The notes: a model not told the origin generated them from the sequence alone. A DNA stretch of 23,560 bases from Erysipelotrichaceae bacterium UBA3379 (GCA_002359025.1 DEPZ01000025.1:1-23560); one strand, 5' to 3'. Positions 7,368-14,888 are shown, numbered from the stretch's first letter. Numbers and translations are program-made.

Positions 7368-9102
7368 ATGGAATTATATATAAAAAGAATCGTACATAGG
7401 AAAGAATTTCAAAAACAAAAGAGAATAGTCATCAGTTTTTTATTGTTTATCTGCATTGGCTTAGGAATTGCAGTAGCAGGCTTTCAATACTTTAATTTTC
7501 AATTCTTTCTTATCTGTTTATTGTTCATCTTTATGGCTGAGATAGGCTATAGTATCTACTTGAAGAGACGTAGGAAAGAACAACAAACAATATCAAGCGA
7601 TCTTGTGATAGTAGATGATACAAATAGATTCTTCTATAAGAATATCATATTTGATCTCCATAGTTTAAAACAAGTACAATATAGTACAAAACAAACAATA
7701 TTAGTATTTGAAGATTATCAATTAGCACTAGAATATGATCAAAATCATATAGAATATTTTAAACAATTTACAGATAAACTCATAAATATTGAAATCACAG
7801 TAAAAAGAAGAATATCTTTAATTATGTTTATACTTTTATTAGTTGTTTTGTCTATAACTTTATTTAATAATATTTTTGGTATCATATATATGTTTATGGG
7901 AAATGAATTGATAGATACTACCGGATTATATATAGATATAGCTATTATTTTTATTGTCATCATTGCAATAGCATTGATTCAAATTTTAAAGAAATACCAT
8001 TTGATTATATATACAACAAGTCTTATTATCATTGGTATATTTATGTTTTTACCAATTTCACATATTCAATATACTGATTCAGATAATTATCAAATTGCTT
8101 ATGAAGTTCATACAAATCAGGTTGATGTTTATAATGATGTTAAATATCATTATGGTAAGAAAGATTTGGAATTAGAATGGAAAGATATACAAGAATATAT
8201 TATATGCTTATGATGGAAATGATTATATGTTTTATGATTTATCTAAAAGTAATCACACATTAGATAATTTCTATAATCATTATAATGAGAGAGCGTATAA
8301 TACTGACTACTCTTTTACAATAGAAATCTATGATAATAAAGTCTTGTTGAGTAATAAAGAATATAATGTTGAAAGTATTGGTTTTGAAACTGTTTATTTA
8401 TCTTGAGATGATTTAGATTATATCTTTTGTATTGAAGGTAATGTTGCCTATATCTATAATTTAACTTATAAAAATGAAATAGAACTTAAACATGACGATT
8501 CATTATTAGATAAGAATGAATTACCACAAGAAACAGAAGTACAAGATACTGTGGAGGAAACTGTTGATACGAGTCAGAAACAAACACAAATAGATCAAGA
8601 AAACTATGATGAATATCAAAAGGTCATTCAACAAGATGATATCTCAGATTATCAATCAAATAAAAATGTTGTCAAAATAACCAGTGATAATGATGATATC
8701 TATCGTGTTATTAAAGAACTAGATCAGGAGTATACACGTATTAATAATGAAGAAGATGTTGATCTAGATGTACAAATAGGATCTATGCTTATCTACTCAC
8801 AAGTAGATAATGAATATGGTATTTATATTCATAGAAGTGTAGATTCATCCAATGCAGAAAGTCAAAACTATAGTCAAGTGATACTTATGAAAAAGTATGG
8901 AAATGATTATATAGGAACAAGATTGGATGATTTGAGTTATATGCCTAGTGTTGGAACTACAAATAATGGTTCATATAATACTTCTACAACTACTGATTTC
9001 CTTTATTGTTTAGAAGGAAATAAGGTTGTAAAGAATAGATGGTATAAAATAGAATATAATGAAGGATTTAATTTTACTCTATTTTATATGGTCTCTTTTT
9101 AA
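7368..9102 (+). pseudogene. Broken multi-pass membrane protein gene (frameshift plus in-frame TGA)
   Basis: Three open pieces join into one coherent protein of about 577 codons. Piece 1 (7368-8213, frame of 7368) has a basic N-terminus, hydrophobic segments near residues 21-40 and 44-64, a soluble loop, then segments near 148-170, 187-206 and 211-230. Near 8199-8205 the sense moves to another frame: the text continues 'YAYDGNDYMFYDLSKSNHTLDN' in pieces, without loss. A TGA at 8404-8406 then interrupts it ('ETVYLS*DDLDYIF'), and the same frame runs on to the stop at 9100-9102. Codon use and composition stay constant across the breaks, so decay looks recent. No other gene here reads TGA as Trp, so recoding is unlikely. 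Family not recognised. If the breaks are real, only a 281-aa membrane fragment is made. Confidence 0.75.
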
Positions 9103-9228
9103 CAAAAAAGCATAAATCATCCTTTTTAAGATGTATTAGTGTTTTACGTGTGATTATCTATATTTATAGAAATTGATTCAAGATAATGCCGATATTGTAA
9201 TCTTGATAAATAAAAAAATTAATTTTAT

Positions 9229-9263
9229 AGATAATTTTTAAATTATCTCCTTTTTGGTATAAT
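9229..9263 (+). promoter_or_regulatory. Extended -10 promoter with overlapping palindrome
   Basis: TGG-TATAAT (9255-9263) is a good extended -10. AGATAATTT (9229-9237) and AAATTATCT (9240-9248) form a perfect 9-bp dyad covering the -35 position, an operator-like placement. A purine-rich GAGAGGATG follows (9290-9298), but the only ORF behind it is seven codons (GTG at 9306). As RNA the same dyad plus the T-run at 9251-9255 could also be a weak terminator for the broken gene upstream. Confidence 0.4.
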
Positions 9264-9337
9264 ATATGTAAGATATGTTTGTTAATAAGAGAGGATGAAG
9301 CAAAGGTGAAAAAATCAAAAATTTTTTAATACATTAC

Positions 9338-9476
9338 TTGATTGACCGTATGAAGCACTAAGTAACAATAGATTAGATATATTCATAAATTAAGCTGTAA
9401 ACAACAACGAAATCTTTTACCATATTCAGAATATTCATATCAGTAAATATCTTTAATGCGTCAGGTGGTCAATCAA
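9338..9476 (+). ncRNA. Candidate structured RNA or small repeat element bounded by 10-bp inverted repeats
   Basis: TTGATTGACC (9338-9347) is perfectly complementary to GGTCAATCAA (9467-9476), so a transcript from the promoter at 9258 would close a 139-nt domain. Immediately after it comes the left half of what was a terminator hairpin (9475-9489) before the insertion sequence split it. No coding frame is convincing. Alternatives are a MITE-like remnant or a decayed gene. I do not recognise an RNA family. The rest of 9103-9495 shows no gene. Confidence 0.3.
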
Positions 9477-9495
9477 AAAAAAGATATGATTAAAC

Positions 9496-9535
9496 TGATA
9501 TGATAACCTCTTAGTAGACAGTGTAAATAATTAAA
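9496..9535. repeat. Left terminal inverted repeat of the IS
   Basis: Matches the complement of 11286-11325 over the TGA terminus, the AGTAGACAG core (9513-9521) and the TAAATAATTAAA tail, with small gaps. Confidence 0.7.
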
Positions 9536-9558
9536 CACTGATACGGGAGGTTTTTATA

Positions 9559-10290
9559 TTGGGAAGAAAAAGCAAATATTCTAAAGAACTAAAAATAGAA
9601 ATATGTAAACGTTATTTGAATGGTGAAGGATCTACTTATTCATTAGCTGATGAAATTGGCACAAAGAATATGGTTGTTCATAGATGGGTTAAAAAATACA
9701 ATGCTTTTGGTGAATCAGCTTTTGATGATTTAAAATCAAATAATGCATATACTAAAACATTTAAACAGATAGTTGTAGATGCTTATTTAAACGGCGAAGG
9801 TTCATTAAATGATCTGGCAATAAAATATAATATTTCTTCTGATAGCACTATCATAAAGTGGATAAAAGATTATAATAGTCATATGGAATTAAAGGATTAC
9901 ATTCCTGGAGGAGAAGATATCTATATGGCTAAAAGTAGAAAAGTCAACAAAGAAGAACGTATTGAAATTGTAAAGTATTGTCTTGAACATGATTTGGACT
10001 ATAAGACAACAGCTAAGATATTTGAAACAACTTACGCTAATGTTTTTAATTGGGTCAAGAAGTATAAGAAAAAAGGCGAAGATGGTTTAGGTGATAGGCG
10101 TGGACGTCATAAAACTGATGAAGAAGTTGATGAAATGACTTTATTAAAACGCCAGCTCAAACAAAAGGAACATGAACTTGAAATGGCACTATTGGAGGTA
10201 AGAATGTTAAAAAAATTGGACGAGATAGAAAGAAGGCGATATACAGAGAAAGCAAATATGAAGAAGAATATGAAACAATCAAAGAAATGA
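9559..10290 (+). CDS. IS3-family transposase OrfA (HTH and leucine zipper)
   Basis: TTG start at 9559, chosen because GGGAGG (9545-9550) lies 8 nt upstream and no ATG is near. 243 aa. The first helix-turn-helix ('YSLADEIGTKNMVVHRWVKKY') is near residues 25-48. A second HTH-like unit follows near 70-105 and a third near 135-165 ('KTTAKIFETTYANVFNWVKKY'); the C-terminus is a coiled coil with heptad Leu/Met ('LLKRQLKQKEHELEMALLEV'). This is the DNA-binding and multimerisation half of an IS150-type transposase, here with three HTH units. It overlaps orfB by ATGA (10287-10290). A slippery A7 run (10209-10215) in its 3' part allows -1 frameshifting into orfB. Confidence 0.88.
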   Translation: MGRKSKYSKELKIEICKRYLNGEGSTYSLADEIGTKNMVVHRWVKKYNAFGESAFDDLKSNNAYTKTFKQIVVDAYLNGEGSLNDLAIKYNISSDSTIIKWIKDYNSHMELKDYIPGGEDIYMAKSRKVNKEERIEIVKYCLEHDLDYKTTAKIFETTYANVFNWVKKYKKKGEDGLGDRRGRHKTDEEVDEMTLLKRQLKQKEHELEMALLEVRMLKKLDEIERRRYTEKANMKKNMKQSKK

Positions 10291-11243
10291 GCGAAGAAGA
10301 AGTAGATAAAGGAAACACACCAAATATATCACTTATGTGTAGAATACTTGATGTCAAACGTGCAAACTATTATAAATGGCTTCATCATGAAAAGAGTATT
10401 GTAGACAAGGAAAATGAAGAGATAGCTGAGCTGATCAAAGAATATCATAAAAAATATAACGGATTATTAGGTTATAGAATGATGGCTGATAGAATAAATA
10501 GAGAGCATCATAGACATTATAGCGACAAACGTATCTATAAGATCATGAGGATATTAGGTATTCAAAGCATCATTCGACCTAAACGAAGAAGTTGTACAGT
10601 TAGAAAAAATAACAACACAGCTAAGAATAATCTTAATAGAGATTTCAATGCATCAAGACCAAATGAAAAATGGGCGACTGATGTCACAGAATTCACATAT
10701 GGCCCACATAATGAATATAATCTTTATTTGAGTGCATTCCTTGATCTCTATGATAGAACAGTCGTCAGTTATGAAGTTGGTGATTGCAATAATAATATCC
10801 TTCTTTTTAATACATTTGATAAAGCAATTCAAGCTAATAAAGATGTACATCCTTTATTTCATTTGGATGGAGGATATCAATATACAAGTCCAACCTTTGT
10901 AAATATGCTTAAAGAGCAGGGAATGACACAAAGCATGTCAAGAGTTCACTGTTGCATAGATAATGGACCAATGGAAGGTTTTTGGGGGATCATGAAATGT
11001 GAGATGTATTATTATGGAAAATATTACAATACAAAGGAAGAACTAACAAAAGCAATAGATGATTGGATAAATTATTACATGTATGAAAGATATCAAAGAA
11101 GATTTGGAGTAAAGACACCATATGAAGTGAGAAGAGAAGCACTATCATTACAAACACCAAATCAATATCCAATACTAGAAAATAAAAGAATCATAAAATA
11201 TAAACAAGAACATTATACAAGTAATACAACATTAGCTGCATAA
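10287..11243 (+). CDS. IS3-family transposase OrfB (DDE integrase core)
   Basis: 318 aa counted from the ATG of the ATGA overlap. Contains the HTH_21-like N-terminal region ('HKKYNGLLGYRMMADRIN') and an rve integrase core. Catalytic residues are readable: Asp in 'KWATDVTEF', Asp in 'HLDGGYQYTS' and Glu in 'GPMEGFWGIMKCE', with the family's conserved Lys after it. The frame is open well upstream of the ATG, back through the A7 run at 10209-10215. There it reads 'YRESKYEEEYETIKEM', the usual start of IS3 OrfB proteins, so an OrfAB fusion made by -1 frameshifting is the likely active transposase. No damage seen. Confidence 0.9.
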   Translation: MSEEEVDKGNTPNISLMCRILDVKRANYYKWLHHEKSIVDKENEEIAELIKEYHKKYNGLLGYRMMADRINREHHRHYSDKRIYKIMRILGIQSIIRPKRRSCTVRKNNNTAKNNLNRDFNASRPNEKWATDVTEFTYGPHNEYNLYLSAFLDLYDRTVVSYEVGDCNNNILLFNTFDKAIQANKDVHPLFHLDGGYQYTSPTFVNMLKEQGMTQSMSRVHCCIDNGPMEGFWGIMKCEMYYYGKYYNTKEELTKAIDDWINYYMYERYQRRFGVKTPYEVRREALSLQTPNQYPILENKRIIKYKQEHYTSNTTLAA

Positions 11244-11276
11244 AGAAAAATGAAGTTGTCGAAGAGACAACTTCAT
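11241..11276 (-). terminator. Terminator inside the IS right end, acting on minus-strand transcription
   Basis: ATGAAGTTGTC (11250-11260) pairs perfectly with GACAACTTCAT (11266-11276) around a 5-nt loop. Read on the minus strand it is followed by TTTTCTTT; on the plus strand there is no immediate T-run. It should stop transcripts entering the IS from the neighbouring ATPase/TOPRIM operon. Confidence 0.6.
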
Positions 11277-11285
11277 CAAAAACAT

Positions 11286-11325
11286 TTTTAATTATTTCAC
11301 CTGTCTACTTGACAGGGGCAGTTCA
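11286..11325. repeat. Right terminal inverted repeat of the IS
   Basis: Its reverse complement starts TGAACTGCCCCTGTCA and runs into AGTAGACAG, pairing with the left end at 9496-9535. Confidence 0.7.
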
Positions 11326-11328
11326 AAC

Positions 11329-11340
11329 TCATATCTTTTT
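11329..11340. terminator. Right half of a bidirectional terminator split by the IS (left half 9475-9489)
   Basis: TCATATCTTTTT (11329-11340) is perfectly complementary to AAAAAGATATGA (9478-9489). With the IS and one AAC copy removed they form a 12-bp stem with a TTAAAC loop and T-runs on both sides. The first three bases are also the TGA stop of the minus-strand TOPRIM-like gene. The insertion has separated the halves by 1.8 kb. Confidence 0.7.
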
Positions 11341-11904
11341 AACTTGTTTTTTAGCTATTTCTAAGCAGTAATTTATATACTGTTCAAGATTTGATGTTCT
11401 GCATTTTTCAAGCTTATTTGCTAAATCTTTAATCATCTCATAATTGGAATCTCCATGGTTGGTAGGAAAAATTTTAATATAATCTTTCTTTTTTGTAACT
11501 GGAATGTTAAGATGCATCATTGTTTTTTCTAAATGAGGGTCATTATAAATAGGGACGATATAATCATACAACCAATGACCTTTGAACATTGTTTTATCTA
11601 TAAAACTCCTCTTTATTTGTTCTGTATTACAGTCATCAACATCCATAATAATGAATAATTTAAAATTTATTAATTTTCTTTTTGCAACTTCTACATCAGG
11701 GAAAGATCTTTTAAATTTATTAAGAGATTCAAATTGGCTATTATTTAAAATGTGCATAACACTTGTAACTTGTATACTATGTTTACCTTTGTTTTTAGAT
11801 ATGATTTCATGTTTGATTTTTAAGTTTGATTTGATATTATTACATAGATGAAATTCAGATTTACCATGTACTATTGCCATAACTTGAGTTTTAATTTCTT
11901 TCAT
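11329..11904 (-). CDS. TOPRIM-like nuclease subunit (RloB/AbiLii-like), partner of the adjacent ATPase
   Basis: 191 aa, starting 3 nt after the ATPase stop on the minus strand; second gene of a two-gene operon. The N-terminal 'QVMAIVHGKSE' has the shape of TOPRIM motif 1, and 'LFIIMDVDDC' (Asp88, Asp90, Asp91) fits the TOPRIM DxD motif. Size, gene order and the adjacent AAA15/AAA21-type ATPase resemble RloA/RloB and lactococcal AbiL pairs and, more distantly, OLD-family and PARIS systems, where an ATPase activates a TOPRIM nuclease. Odd: the position usually held by the motif-1 catalytic Glu reads His13 (Glu17 follows). Either the alignment differs or the active site is unusual. Likely role: effector of an abortive-infection system. 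It is encoded by residues up to the split terminator, so the coding part is intact. Confidence 0.6.
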   Translation of the reverse strand: MKEIKTQVMAIVHGKSEFHLCNNIKSNLKIKHEIISKNKGKHSIQVTSVMHILNNSQFESLNKFKRSFPDVEVAKRKLINFKLFIIMDVDDCNTEQIKRSFIDKTMFKGHWLYDYIVPIYNDPHLEKTMMHLNIPVTKKKDYIKIFPTNHGDSNYEMIKDLANKLEKCRTSNLEQYINYCLEIAKKQVKKI

Positions 11905-11907
11905 AAT

Positions 11908-13251
11908 TTAGTCTTCTTTCAAATATGTTTTGATATCATCAACGAGTTCTTCAAAATCAAGGTAGCCTATATTAGGTACACCTTTATAGGTTCCAGATAA
12001 GTATTTTTTTTGTTTGTTATTACTTTGTTGTGTTCTGAAGCTATATTTGTTCATACAAGTTATTTCTTTATTTCCATTGTAATCAGTTTGTATAATATAT
12101 ATATATTCTTGAGGTAAACTATTCATTAGAAGTGTGTTGTGTGTTGTTGCTATAAACTGTCCATTAATAGCATCTTCCAAATAATCGATGATAGTGCTAA
12201 TAAGTATATCATGTATTCCACTTTCAATTTCATCTATAAAAATATCAGTATGATTTAAGGAAGCAAAAATAAATGGGAAAATATCTAATAATTTTAGAGT
12301 TCCTGTTGATTCGAGAGAACAAGGAATATTTATAATGCGTCCATTTATAAGTTTGGAAAAAGTTAATTCATACTGAAAAGAAGAATCATCTTTTTTTGTA
12401 AATACATAAAATGCTTTTTTTATATCAGAGTATAATGTTGTAAAAAATGTGTCGAGTATTGCTTCGAAGGCTTTGAGTTCTTTATCGTTTGGATCATCAA
12501 TTTTACCTTTATCTAAATCACGCATGAATTTATATGGGAGAGAAATTCTTCCCTGTTGCCCACGACTATTATTACATAATACAGAAATGTTTTTTAAACC
12601 GAACAGTAGTCTTGTTAGGTGCTGATGAATACGTTCTGAAAAATATTTCTTGTTTGAGTGATGAATTTCATAGAATAGAATACTAATAAAAGTGTGTTTC
12701 CCCCAATATTTATCAATGAATTCCTCTAAATGTTTTTTGTATTCTTTGTCATGGAATATAGAAGGACTTAGAGAAAATGAATTAGGAGATATTTTAAAAT
12801 AAATTCCCATTCTTTCGGAAATTTGATATTTTAGTTCTTCGTATATAATCTCTTCATTGTTAAATTCTAAGATATATATTCCAGGAAAGCCATGGATATA
12901 GAGACCAAGTTCTAAACGCATATTTTCCTTACAACCTATGGTATGTGCTTTTTTTATTAATCCGCTTAATGTGGAGAAACCTTGACGGATAAATTGTTTA
13001 ATAATAATTTCTTTAACTTCATCATTATTTACGTCTATTTGTTTAGAATTAAGTTCGTTTATCTTTTCTTGATTTGTTAGAGTTTCAAATGTTTGACTGA
13101 TAAATAATAAAGACGAGATTAAATTAGATTTACCCGCACCATTTTCACCATAAATAAATGCCATTTTTTTAGGTATACCATTTTTGTCTCTTAAATCCAA
13201 GGTGACATCATTCAAAGATTTGAAATTATTTAATTTAATATAACTAATCAT
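11908..13251 (-). CDS. AAA ATPase of OLD/RloA type, putative phage-defence sensor
   Basis: 447 aa. ATG at 13251 with AAAGGAGG 7-14 nt upstream on the minus strand. ABC/SMC-like layout: 'IKLNNFKSLNDVTLDL' N-terminal strand motif, Walker A 'GENGAGKS' at 35-42, a long helical middle, Walker B 'IFIDEIESGIHD' near 338-349, and the H-loop 'ATTHN' near 371-375. These are hallmarks of the COG1106 (RloA)/AAA15/AAA21 group and OLD-like ATPases. Such ATPases commonly pair with a downstream nuclease in anti-phage systems, as here. An isolated promoter and operator-like dyad lie in front. Coding sequence intact. Best reading: the ATPase senses infection or DNA ends and licenses the TOPRIM-like partner. 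The exact system (AbiL-like or a relative) is not resolved from sequence alone. Confidence 0.8.
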   Translation of the reverse strand: MISYIKLNNFKSLNDVTLDLRDKNGIPKKMAFIYGENGAGKSNLISSLLFISQTFETLTNQEKINELNSKQIDVNNDEVKEIIIKQFIRQGFSTLSGLIKKAHTIGCKENMRLELGLYIHGFPGIYILEFNNEEIIYEELKYQISERMGIYFKISPNSFSLSPSIFHDKEYKKHLEEFIDKYWGKHTFISILFYEIHHSNKKYFSERIHQHLTRLLFGLKNISVLCNNSRGQQGRISLPYKFMRDLDKGKIDDPNDKELKAFEAILDTFFTTLYSDIKKAFYVFTKKDDSSFQYELTFSKLINGRIINIPCSLESTGTLKLLDIFPFIFASLNHTDIFIDEIESGIHDILISTIIDYLEDAINGQFIATTHNTLLMNSLPQEYIYIIQTDYNGNKEITCMNKYSFRTQQSNNKQKKYLSGTYKGVPNIGYLDFEELVDDIKTYLKED

Positions 13252-13274
13252 TTTAATTCCTCCTTTTGTTATAT

Positions 13275-13304
13275 ATTATAGCATATATTTATGTTAATAT
13301 GCAA
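13275..13304 (-). promoter_or_regulatory. Promoter of the ATPase/TOPRIM operon
   Basis: On the minus strand TTGCAT (13304-13299), 18-bp spacer, TATAAT (13280-13275). The leader would be about 17 nt, leaving just the ribosome binding site. GCATAT (13281-13286) and ATATGC (13297-13302) form a dyad between -35 and -10, a possible repressor site. Confidence 0.55.
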
Positions 13305-13350
13305 AAAATAAGTGATAATATATAAAAATATTGTATAATGAGATATAGAT

Positions 13351-13417
13351 GAAAAAAGAGGATGTAACAAAATAGGGTGATTTTTACTCTAGAGGTTACA
13401 TATCTTTCTTCTTTTTT
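13351..13417. terminator. Bidirectional terminator-like long hairpin
   Basis: The arm AAAAAAGAGGATGTAAC (13352-13368) pairs with GTTACATATCTTTCTTC and the T-run after it (13395-13417), with small bulges. The interior has a second short pairing (GGTGA/TTACTC region). T-runs lie outside the arms in both directions. No gene obviously needs it: the ATPase operon starts to the left and decayed DNA lies to the right. It may end an antisense or orphan transcript or be a MITE-like remnant. Confidence 0.45.
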
Positions 13418-13561
13418 TGTTTTCGAATATCCAGAAATATTTTCTATATTTCCTTGCTTTTTAGACATAATGAAAACTATTTCATTATATTATTCGTATT
13501 TTAAAAAATATCAAGTTTATTATTTTTCTGTCTTTTTTATTATGATATTTTCGTAAATTGA

Positions 13562-13750
13562 ACCCTAAATACAGGTAGAACATTTCCAACTCTACATTCT
13601 CTTTCCATTTTCTATTTTCTAACAACGTTAACTGAAATTGATATGAATGATGAAGAACAGCTAGATGAGATTATGCCATGGTCAAAATCATTGCCAGAAA
13701 ATGTATATTTGAAAAAAATCGTAGAAATACGATCTTTTTGTCATGCATGA
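13562..13750 (+). pseudogene. Coding remnant of unknown family
   Basis: A 62-codon open stretch without a start codon ends in TGA at 13748. The part from 13628 ('LTEIDMNDEEQLDEIMPWS') has the acidic, Leu-rich look of a real protein, unlike the T-rich sequence before it. I do not recognise the family. It lies next to a Fic pseudogene in decayed DNA, so it is probably the tail of another lost gene. The terminator at 13712-13739 lies within its last codons. Confidence 0.3.
13712..13739 (+). terminator. Rho-independent terminator
   Basis: A-run, ATCGTA (13718-13723), GAAA loop, TACGAT (13728-13733), then CTTTTT. Probably the surviving end of the lost gene at 13562-13750. Confidence 0.5.
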
Positions 13751-13766
13751 AATATCATATCAATAG

Positions 13767-13827
13767 AAGCCGAGCTATTACAGTATCTATTATAGTTAAT
13801 GTCATTAATCAATAATAGGGCTTTTTT
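13767..13827 (+). terminator. Large hairpin with T-run
   Basis: AAGCC (13767-13771) pairs with GGCTT (13819-13823), and CTATTA (13775-13780) with TAATAG (13813-13818), with a 3-nt GAG bulge, then T to 13827. Terminator-like, with no intact gene upstream. The remaining sequence up to 14287 shows only a 9-bp hairpin, CCAATATCA/TGATATTGG (14030-14051), and no convincing gene. Confidence 0.4.
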
Positions 13828-14286
13828 ATTTGATGCTAATGCTACTCTTAAGTAGTTTTAGATCAAACTTTTTTTGCTGATTAAAAAGTAAATATTTCCT
13901 CCTATACATCTACCATTTTTATTCATTTGATAATACTTGTGATGAGTGATTATAAATATCTCCAAGCTTATATTGAAGGGACATCTCTAAAAGAGGGGGA
14001 TAGTACTGAGATAGATGATTCTTGTAGATCCAATATCATAAATGATATTGGAATATGAAATATAAATCTATAACAATCATCAATTTGATTACAGACTTTC
14101 CTGATGCCTAGAAAACTCAGGATTATCTATTGTAATAGCCAATATTATAAAAACTTTTCTCATTATAAAAATAAGTTTTTTAGAAGAAAGTTGCAAGGAA
14201 ATGTGAGTTTTTCATACTTTTCCTATAGGCGAGTTCATCAACAATATAACAAGATTCAAAATTTTGCAAAATGCCTTATCAATTAA

Positions 14287-14841
14287 GGGGTTGATAAATG
14301 TATTTTTATGGTGCCACCAACACAATTGATTTTACAGTTAATGGACGTTTTAATTGGATGAAAGAAGCAAAGGGCAGTGTCCATCCATTAATTCTAAGTA
14401 GTGTATTTCATTATGAATCTGTTTTTATTCATCTATTTTTTGATGGAAATGGTAGAATGGTGAGATTATGGTATAATGCTATTCTTTCAAAACGGAAGAC
14501 TATATTTGAGTATATTATAATCGAAAGTCAAATAGAGAAGTTTCAAGATGAATAATGATGTAATTGCAAGATGCCATGTAGAAGGCGCTTCTACGATTTT
14601 TATTGAGTTTATTTTAAGATAGATTGATAGAGTTTTGGATGATATTCCATATACAAGTAAAACACTTATGGAAAAATTAGGACTTAAAACTAAATAGGTT
14701 TTTCGTAGAAATTACTTACGTTCCGCAATATGTATGAACCTTATTCGTATGACACTCCCAGATGAGCTAAATAGTAAAAATCTAAAATATATTTTTATCT
14801 TTCGCTTACGTTTTTTTAATAGATTTTCTCATTATATTTAA
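14287..14841 (+). pseudogene. Fic-family protein pseudogene
   Basis: Fragments in alternating frames line up with a Fic (filamentation induced by cAMP) protein. Frame of 14293: 'DKCIFMVPPTQLILQLMDVL' (14293-14352). A shift then gives 'FNWMKEAKGSVHPLILSSVF' and the Fic signature 'IHLFFDGNGR', close to the canonical HPFxxGNGR but with Pro replaced by Leu. After the TAA at 14553 another shift gives 'NNDVIARCHVEGASTIFIEF', an in-frame TAG (14620), 'IDRVLDDIPYTSKTLMEKLG', TAG (14695), and the typical tail 'FRRNYLRSAICMNLIRMTLP'. At least two frameshifts and two stops make it non-functional. Intact Fic enzymes transfer AMP or other groups from nucleotides to target proteins and often act as toxins. 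The 5' limit is uncertain; nothing clearly Fic-like is visible before 14287. Confidence 0.8.
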
Positions 14842-14888
14842 GGATTCTATAAATAATTACCAAATCAAGACTTATAATTGATTTCGAT

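Larger units (their letters stand above)
9496..11325 (+). mobile_element. IS3-family (IS150-like) insertion sequence
   Basis: Bounded by imperfect terminal inverted repeats: TGATATGATAACC... at the left and the complement of TGAACTGCCCC... at the right, both running into AGTAGACAG and then AAATAATTAAA. The 3-bp direct repeat AAC flanks it (9493-9495 and 11326-11328), as expected for this group. It encodes OrfA with helix-turn-helix domains and OrfB with the DDE integrase core; both are intact, so the element may be active. It sits in the loop of a 12-bp hairpin (see the split terminator). Confidence 0.88.

Noticed and set aside
8404..8406. TGA read as tryptophan or as a recoding site
   Set aside because: The same gene also has a frameshift, and the intact genes in the window use TGG for Trp and end on TGA in places, so simple gene decay explains it.
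11582..11851. 89-codon plus-strand ORF opposite the TOPRIM-like gene
   Set aside because: It lies wholly antisense to a gene with recognisable motifs, has no ribosome binding site and reads as hydrophobic complement of Lys-rich coding sequence.
14104..14286. 60-codon ORF (starts MPRKLRIIYC)
   Set aside because: No ribosome binding site, odd Tyr/Phe/Lys composition, and it lies in decayed DNA just before the Fic remnant; it looks like chance opening or unrecognisable Fic 5' debris.
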